This document shows positions 7,618 through 15,169 of a stretch of 15,169 nucleotides of DNA, one piece after another. The stretch is from DASRHY01 sp046765875 (GTDB taxonomy: Bacteria; Actinomycetota; Actinomycetes; Propionibacteriales; Kribbellaceae), in assembly GCA_046765875.1 (NCBI GenBank), contig JBKPSJ010000414.1, positions 1-15,169 of the forward strand, given 5' to 3'. Below the pieces are notes generated by a model that was given only the letters and a program-made list of their open reading frames with translations, was not told where the DNA came from and made no database searches. Every line of letters begins with the position of its first letter. The stretch's first letter is position 1. The position numbers and the translations under genes were made by a program.

Positions 7618-8906
7618 TCAGCCGCACCACCAAGACGCAACTGGTCGCCTTCGCCCTGATCGCGGCGATCGGGATGGCGTTCGTCGGCAGCCGGTACGCC
7701 CAGCTCGACCGGTTGTTCGGCGCCGACGCCTACACGGTGACCGCCGACTTCGCCCAGTCCGGCGGCATCTTCGAGGGTGCTGAGGTGACCTACCGCGGCA
7801 CCGCCGTCGGCCGGGTCGGCAGGCTGCACCTGGCCGACAACGGCGTGTACGTCGACCTGCGGATCGACAAGGCACAACGCAGGATCCCGGCCGACACCAA
7901 GGCGGTGGTGGCGAATCGGTCGGCCATCGGCGAGCAGTACGTCGACCTGCAGCCGAGGTCCGACGGCGGGCCGTACCTGAAGGACCACTCGAGGATCGCC
8001 CAGGACGACACCCAGACGCCGATCGAGATCACCGAAGTGCTGCTCAACCTCGACCAGTTGGTCGAGTCGGTCGGCAAGGACGACCTGCGTACGACCGTCC
8101 ACGAGCTCGGCACCGGTTTCGCTGGCAAGGGCCGCGACCTGCAGGCGATCCTGGACAACTCCTCGGTGCTGATCCGGGCCGCGGACGCGAACGTCGAACA
8201 GACGATCAAGCTGATCACCGACTCCAAGACCGTGCTCGGCGGCCAGATCGCCGGCGCCGACAACATCCGGGAGTGGGCGAAGAGCACCGCCCTGCTGACC
8301 GACACGCTGGTCAAGAGCGACGCCGACCTGCGCAAGCTGATCGACCAGGGCGACTCGGCCGCACAGCAGGTCGACGCGCTGCTGACCGAGAACAAGTCCG
8401 ACGTCGCGGTGCTGCTGAGCAACCTGATCACCACCAACGAGGTGGCCGCGGTCCGGATGCCCAACCTGGAGATGCTGTTCCTGATCTACCCGGTGGTGTC
8501 GATGGGCGGGTACGTGGTGCAGAGCCGCGATCCGAGCACCCACAAGTACGACGCGAGGTTCGGCATGGTGCTCGGCGGGTCCCCGCCGGTGTGCCACAAC
8601 GGGTACCAGGGAACGAACGAGCGGGCGCCGCAGGACACGTCGAACGTGCCGATGAACACCAACGCCCGCTGCACGGAATCGCCCTCGACGGGCAGCAACG
8701 TGCGCGGCGCGCAGAACGTACCGCGGCCCGGCGAGGGCGGCGGGATGAACCGGACGACAGTGCTCACCTCGTACGATCCGGCGACCCGGACGGTCGACGG
8801 TGGTCCGGGCGTGCCCGAGATCCGGCTCGGATCGACCGGAGGAGAGCAGCGAGTGATGGGAGAGGACTCGTGGCAGTGGCTGATGCTCGGACCGTTGACG
8901 AAGTGA
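7614..8906 (+). CDS. mceF: Mce family protein MceF
   Basis: Sixth and last MCE subunit (430 aa). The N-terminal helix covers about residues 9-25. The MCE domain (about 38-118) contains YRGTAVGRVGRLHL and RSAIGEQYVDLQP. A helical stalk runs to about 285 and leads into LEMLFLIYPVVSMGG, a hydrophobic patch typical of MceF. The C-terminal tail is long, polar and low in complexity, with two cysteines (PPVCHNGY and NARC) that could pair. The ATG overlaps the mceE stop by four bases (ATGA). Its 3' end overlaps the next gene by 4 or 31 bases depending on which GTG starts that gene. Confidence 0.94.
   Translation: MISRTTKTQLVAFALIAAIGMAFVGSRYAQLDRLFGADAYTVTADFAQSGGIFEGAEVTYRGTAVGRVGRLHLADNGVYVDLRIDKAQRRIPADTKAVVANRSAIGEQYVDLQPRSDGGPYLKDHSRIAQDDTQTPIEITEVLLNLDQLVESVGKDDLRTTVHELGTGFAGKGRDLQAILDNSSVLIRAADANVEQTIKLITDSKTVLGGQIAGADNIREWAKSTALLTDTLVKSDADLRKLIDQGDSAAQQVDALLTENKSDVAVLLSNLITTNEVAAVRMPNLEMLFLIYPVVSMGGYVVQSRDPSTHKYDARFGMVLGGSPPVCHNGYQGTNERAPQDTSNVPMNTNARCTESPSTGSNVRGAQNVPRPGEGGGMNRTTVLTSYDPATRTVDGGPGVPEIRLGSTGGEQRVMGEDSWQWLMLGPLTK
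8858..8866 (+). promoter_or_regulatory. Ribosome-binding site for the first mas gene
   Basis: GGGAGAGGA inside the end of mceF. It lies nine bases before the GTG at 8876 and only three before the GTG at 8870, so it favours 8876. The GTG at 8903 has only a weak CGGA upstream. Confidence 0.5.
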
Positions 8907-9469
8907 CGCTCGCGGCCGACGACCAGGAGGCCCTCGACCGGGACCTCGGTGAGGAGAGTTCGGCCGAGGAGCCCCGGTCGCCTCGACGGAGCAGGTATGT
9001 ATGGCTGGCCTGGCTGCTCAGCGTTCTGCTCGTGCTCGCACTGGCCGGCACCGTCGTGGTCGGCGTGGTGCTCGGCGGTCAGCGTTCCCGCAAGGCCGAT
9101 CGCAGCGCCCTGCTCGAGGCGGGCCGACAGACGGTGGTGGACTTCACGACGTACAAGAACCAGAGCTGGGACGCCGACGTGCAGCGCGTGCTGGCCGATG
9201 CGACCGGGCCGTTCAAGGACGAGTTCTCTACGACCGCGCGTCAGCTCAAGGCTCCGGTGGTGGCGAACAAGGCGACCTCGCAGGGCGACGTGCTCGAGGC
9301 CGGCGTGGTATCGATGGACACCGACAGCGCCCAGGTGTTGGTGGTCGCTGACGCGACGATCACGAACACCGCAGCTCCGGACGGCCAGCTGCGGCACTAC
9401 CGGATCAAGCTCGACATGGTGCGCGTCGGCGACGCCTGGCTGACCGCCGGACTGCAGGCGGTGGGCTGA
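8876..9469 (+). CDS. Mce-associated membrane protein (Mas), first
   Basis: Mce-associated accessory protein of the type found after mceF in actinobacteria. It is predicted to have an acidic cytoplasmic N-terminus, one membrane helix (about residues 41-66, after RRSRY) and an extracytoplasmic NTF2-like domain. The C-terminal pattern (RHYRIKLDMVRVGDAWLTAGL) is the usual ending of this family. I chose GTG 8876 because of the strong ribosome-binding site (197 aa). GTG 8870 would add two residues; GTG 8903, which overlaps the mceF stop as GTGA, would give 188 aa. The exact biochemical role is not known; members are thought to stabilise or assist the transporter. Confidence 0.82.
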   Translation: MADARTVDEVTLAADDQEALDRDLGEESSAEEPRSPRRSRYVWLAWLLSVLLVLALAGTVVVGVVLGGQRSRKADRSALLEAGRQTVVDFTTYKNQSWDADVQRVLADATGPFKDEFSTTARQLKAPVVANKATSQGDVLEAGVVSMDTDSAQVLVVADATITNTAAPDGQLRHYRIKLDMVRVGDAWLTAGLQAVG

Positions 9470-10143
9470 TGAGTGATCAGAGCACGCGCGGACGTAAGCG
9501 GATCGCCGGCCACCGCCCGGCCCGCCCCACGACCCCGGCCGTACGTCTCGACGAGCCGACCGAACTGGCAACCGAACTGACAACTGAGGAGCCGACAGAG
9601 CTGGCGATCGAGGAGGCCGCCGAGCAGCCTGAGGTCGCGGAGGACGCGGGCGAGCCGGGTGGGCGGAGGATCCAGGTGCTGGTGGCGGCGCTGGCCCTGC
9701 TGCTGGTCGCCACGCTGACCGTCGGCGGGATCCTCGGGCAGAAGGCATGGACCAACCACCAGGAGGAACAGGGCCGCGACGCCGCGGCGGGTGCCGCCTC
9801 GAAGGCCGCCGCTCTGGTGCTCTCGTACGACTATCGCAAGCTCAAGCAGGACTTCGCCGCCGCCCGGGCGACCCTGACCCCGGACTTCGCCACCAAGTTC
9901 GACGCGACCACGAAGGTGGTCGGCGAGCAGGCCGCCAGGACCAAGGCGACCGTCGTGGCCGATGTCCGGGAGGTGTCGGTCAGCGACAGCAGTGCCGACG
10001 TCGTCAACGTGCTGTTGTTCGTCAACCAGACGACCACCAGCACCGTCACCCAGGGCAAGCCCCGGGTGGACATGAATCGGGCCCGGTTCACGATGGTGCG
10101 TAGCGGCGACGGCTGGCTCGTACAGGAGGTCGCCGGCCTGTAG
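9469..10143 (+). CDS. Mce-associated membrane protein (Mas), second
   Basis: Second Mas-type accessory protein (224 aa) and last gene of the operon. The basic start (RGRKRIAGHR) is followed by a strongly acidic cytoplasmic stretch (about 27-63) containing two imperfect 12-residue repeats beginning EPTELA at residues 29 and 41. A single membrane helix lies at about 68-90. The extracytoplasmic part ends MNRARFTMVRSGDGWLVQEVAGL, the hallmark ending of the Mce-associated family. The ATG overlaps the preceding stop by one base (TGATG). It is a paralogue-like partner of the gene before it: same layout, but little obvious sequence identity outside the C-terminal motif. Confidence 0.85.
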   Translation: MSDQSTRGRKRIAGHRPARPTTPAVRLDEPTELATELTTEEPTELAIEEAAEQPEVAEDAGEPGGRRIQVLVAALALLLVATLTVGGILGQKAWTNHQEEQGRDAAAGAASKAAALVLSYDYRKLKQDFAAARATLTPDFATKFDATTKVVGEQAARTKATVVADVREVSVSDSSADVVNVLLFVNQTTTSTVTQGKPRVDMNRARFTMVRSGDGWLVQEVAGL

Positions 10144-10235
10144 CACTCCGCCGTCGAGACATAACGGAAGGTTGCGGTTGCGCCTTGAATTACGTGGCAC
10201 AATGGCAGAGAAGTGCAGAACGAGCGTGCCGGTCC

Positions 10236-10264
10236 TTGACGGGAGACCGCCAGGAAGGCAAAAT
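10236..10264 (+). promoter_or_regulatory. Candidate rpoB promoter P1 (sigma-70 type)
   Basis: A -35-like TTGACG (10236-10241) lies 17 bases before a -10-like CAAAAT (10259-10264), which keeps A2, A4, A5 and T6 of TATAAT. Transcription would begin near 10271, about 150 bases before rpoB. Pattern match only. Confidence 0.4.
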
Positions 10265-10275
10265 TGTCGACCCAC

Positions 10276-10304
10276 TTGGCAGACTCGCCATGATCGGGTA
10301 ATGT
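10276..10304 (+). promoter_or_regulatory. Candidate rpoB promoter P2 (sigma-70 type)
   Basis: TTGGCA (10276-10281, five of six matches to TTGACA) lies 17 bases before TAATGT (10299-10304), which fits the actinobacterial TAnnnT rule. Transcription would begin near 10311, leaving a leader of about 110 bases. I regard it as slightly better than P1. Both may be used. Confidence 0.45.
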
Positions 10305-10314
10305 TGTTCTTTGC

Positions 10315-10343
10315 GCTGCCTTCGACCTGCCCTCTGGCCTGCC
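10315..10343 (+). repeat. Three CTGCC motifs at about 11-12-base spacing
   Basis: GCTGCC (10315), CCTGCC (10326) and CCTGCC (10338) lie in a pyrimidine-rich strand just downstream of the P2 start region. The spacing is close to one helical turn. It could be a protein-binding or RNA element, or chance in pyrimidine-rich sequence. Confidence 0.25.
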
Positions 10344-10408
10344 TCCAAACTTGACAGGGGCGGTTCGGCATGCGCTCTCCAGCGTCAGTGTTGAGTTTGC
10401 GAGACCGT

Positions 10409-10415
10409 GGAAGGA
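10409..10415 (+). promoter_or_regulatory. rpoB ribosome-binding site
   Basis: GGAAGGA, followed by six C residues and then TTG. It supports TTG 10422 and would be inside the gene if GTG 10407 were the start. Confidence 0.75.
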
Positions 10416-10421
10416 CCCCCC

Positions 10422-13904
<3,483 letters not shown>

Positions 13905-13951
13905 GCGGGTTGCCGCTTGAGATCAACAGTCAACTCACTCAGACCATCAAG

Positions 13952-13962
13952 CCCCTGCGGGG
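13952..13962 (+). other. Small G+C hairpin in the rpoB-rpoC spacer
   Basis: CCCC-TGC-GGGG, a four-base-pair stem with a three-base loop, immediately before the larger stem. Weak by itself, but the two together make a compact structured element. Confidence 0.35.
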
Positions 13963-13963
13963 G

Positions 13964-13983
13964 TCTGGGGGTCGCCCCCCAGA
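13964..13983 (+). other. 8-bp hairpin in the rpoB-rpoC spacer
   Basis: TCTGGGGG pairs with CCCCCAGA around the tetraloop TCGC. There is no T-run after it, so it is unlikely to be an intrinsic terminator. A processing, stability or partial-attenuation role between two genes needed in equal amounts is possible. Similar G+C-rich stems are common between actinomycete genes. Confidence 0.6.
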
Positions 13984-13993
13984 GGATACTTTC

Positions 13994-13998
13994 GGGAG
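13994..13998 (+). promoter_or_regulatory. rpoC ribosome-binding site
   Basis: GGGAG, ten bases before the GTG at 14009, on the downstream side of the hairpins and so probably left accessible. Confidence 0.55.
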
Positions 13999-14008
13999 AT
14001 AACACATC

Positions 14009-15169
14009 GTGCTCGACGTGAACTTCTTCGACGAGCTTCGGATCGGACTGGCGACGGCGGACGAGATCCGCCAGTGGTCGCACGGCGAGGTCAAGAAGCC
14101 CGAGACGATCAACTACCGCACGCTCAAGCCGGAGCGTGACGGGCTGTTCTGCGAGAAGATCTTCGGTCCCACCCGGGACTGGGAGTGCTACTGCGGCAAG
14201 TACAAGCGGGTGCGCTTCAAGGGCATCATCTGCGAGCGCTGCGGTGTCGAGGTGACCCGCTCGAAGGTCCGCCGGGAGCGGATGGGCCACATCGAGCTGG
14301 CCGCACCGGTGACCCACATCTGGTACTTCAAGGGCGTGCCGTCGCGGCTGGGCTACCTGCTCGACCTGGCGCCGAAGGACCTGGAGAAGGTCATCTACTT
14401 CGCGGCGTACATGATCACATCCGTCGACGAGGAGGCGCGGCACCGCGACCTGACCTCGCTCGAGGGTCGTACCGACGTCGAGCGCAAGCAGCTCGAGCAG
14501 CGCCGGGACAACGACATCGAGACCCGGATGAAGAAGCTCGAGGAGGACCTGGCCCAGCTGGAGGCTGAGGGCGCCAAGAGCGACGTGCGGCGCAAGGTGA
14601 AGGAAGGCGCCGAGCGTGAGCTCAAGCAGCTGCGCGACCGTTCGCAGCGCGAGATCGACCGGCTCGACGAGGTCTGGACCCGGTTCAAGAACCTCAAGGT
14701 GCAGGATCTCGAGGGCGACGAGGTGCTGTACCGCGAGATGAAGATGCGGTTCGGCAAGTACTTCGAGGGCGCGATGGGCGCGGCCGCGATCCAGAAGCGG
14801 CTGGAGAGCTTCGACCTCGAGGCCGAGTCGGAGAACCTGCGCGAGACCATCAAGACCGGCAAGGGCCAGCGCAAGACCCGGGCCCTGAAGCGGCTCAAGG
14901 TCGTCACCGCGTTCCTGCAGACCAGCAACAGCCCGCTGGGCATGGTGCTGGACTGCGTGCCGGTGATCCCGCCGGACCTGCGCCCGATGGTGCAGCTCGA
15001 CGGTGGCCGGTTCGCCACGTCGGACCTCAACGACCTGTACCGCCGGGTGATCAACCGGAACAACCGGCTCAAGCGACTGCTCGACCTGGGCGCGCCGGAG
15101 ATCATCGTCAACAACGAGAAGCGGATGCTGCAGGAGGCCGTCGACGCGCTGTTCGACAACGGCCGCCGC
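14009..15169 (+). CDS. rpoC: DNA-directed RNA polymerase subunit beta', 3'-partial
   Basis: N-terminal 387 residues of the beta' subunit; the gene runs off the window. The GTG at 14009 gives VLDVNFFDELRIGLATADEIRQWS, the typical actinobacterial start. The N-terminal zinc site is complete: C60 and C62 (CYCG), then C75 and C78 (CERC). Residues about 140-230 are very rich in E, K, R and Q with heptad character (from DEEARHRDLTSLEGR to EIDRLDEVW), matching the coiled-coil insertion specific to actinobacterial beta'. The clamp and lid region with TSNSPLGMVLDCVPVIPPDLRPM and the NNRLKRLLDLGAP segment follow. The catalytic NADFDGD motif lies beyond the window. The spacer from rpoB is 104 bases with no obvious promoter, so co-transcription is likely. 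Confidence 0.97.
   Translation, partial: MLDVNFFDELRIGLATADEIRQWSHGEVKKPETINYRTLKPERDGLFCEKIFGPTRDWECYCGKYKRVRFKGIICERCGVEVTRSKVRRERMGHIELAAPVTHIWYFKGVPSRLGYLLDLAPKDLEKVIYFAAYMITSVDEEARHRDLTSLEGRTDVERKQLEQRRDNDIETRMKKLEEDLAQLEAEGAKSDVRRKVKEGAERELKQLRDRSQREIDRLDEVWTRFKNLKVQDLEGDEVLYREMKMRFGKYFEGAMGAAAIQKRLESFDLEAESENLRETIKTGKGQRKTRALKRLKVVTAFLQTSNSPLGMVLDCVPVIPPDLRPMVQLDGGRFATSDLNDLYRRVINRNNRLKRLLDLGAPEIIVNNEKRMLQEAVDALFDNGRR

Larger units (their letters stand above)
10144..10421 (+). other. mce-rpoB intergenic leader
   Basis: The only long gap in the window, visibly less G+C-rich than its surroundings. I see no stem followed by a T-run that would act as an intrinsic terminator after the last mas gene. 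It contains two promoter candidates, a pyrimidine-rich stretch with three CTGCC motifs, and the rpoB ribosome-binding site. No convincing small gene was found in it. Confidence 0.6.

Noticed and set aside
10202..10354. Small open frame (ATG at 10202) in the rpoB leader as a leader peptide
   Set aside because: No ribosome-binding site, it spans both promoter candidates, and its composition gives no protein-like pattern.
10351..10356. Perfect -35 consensus TTGACA close to rpoB
   Set aside because: No TAnnnT-like -10 at 16-19 bases downstream; the sequence there is GC-rich (GCTCTC).
10407..10421. GTG 10407 as the rpoB start
   Set aside because: Weak upstream ribosome-binding site, and it places the strong GGAAGGA inside the coding region; kept only as an alternative.
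13964..13983. Intrinsic terminator between rpoB and rpoC
   Set aside because: The stem is good but no T-run follows, and the rpoC ribosome-binding site is close behind it.

Overview
The window is high-GC actinomycete DNA (by eye about two thirds G+C, with C or G in most third codon positions). It runs from inside an mce lipid-transport operon, through a 278-base leader, into rpoB and the first third of rpoC. Three things point to Actinomycetota: the six-gene mceA-F layout with two YrbE permeases and two Mce-associated (Mas) proteins; RpoB of the actinobacterial type (1160 aa); and the long charged coiled-coil insertion in the N-terminal part of RpoC. The RpoB N-terminus and the mce/rpoB adjacency suggest Propionibacteriales (Kribbella or Nocardioides-like), but the genus is an inference. 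Everything supported lies on the + strand.

Region 1 (1-10143) is the mce operon: yrbE-A (5' end outside the window), yrbE-B, mceA, mceB, mceC, mceD, mceE (a lipoprotein), mceF, and two mas genes. After a 5-base gap between the two yrbE genes, the genes through mceF overlap by 1-4 bases, as do the two mas genes; mceF and the first mas gene overlap by 4-31 bases depending on start. This suggests one translationally coupled transcript. By homology the two YrbE proteins form the inner-membrane permease, the six single-MCE-domain proteins form a hetero-hexameric lipid conduit across the cell envelope, and the Mas proteins are accessory. The MceG/Mkl ATPase is not in the window; it may lie upstream or elsewhere.

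Region 2 (10144-10421) is the rpoB leader. I see no convincing terminator after the last mas gene. It holds two sigma-70-type promoter candidates, each with a 17-base spacer, and a strong Shine-Dalgarno that favours a TTG start for rpoB at 10422.

Region 3 (10422-15169) is rpoB (complete), a 104-base spacer with G+C-rich hairpins, and rpoC (3' end outside the window). These encode the beta and beta' subunits of RNA polymerase.

The most unusual feature is the first gene. Its visible N-terminal part is an in-frame tandem duplication of a 75-codon unit that includes the first hydrophobic segment. The two copies differ in the core almost only at synonymous sites, so this looks like an old or recombination-derived fusion rather than a fresh duplication. 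The second point of interest is location: a full mce operon sits directly upstream of rpoB, the neighbourhood where mycobacteria keep only the stand-alone mce ATPase gene mkl.
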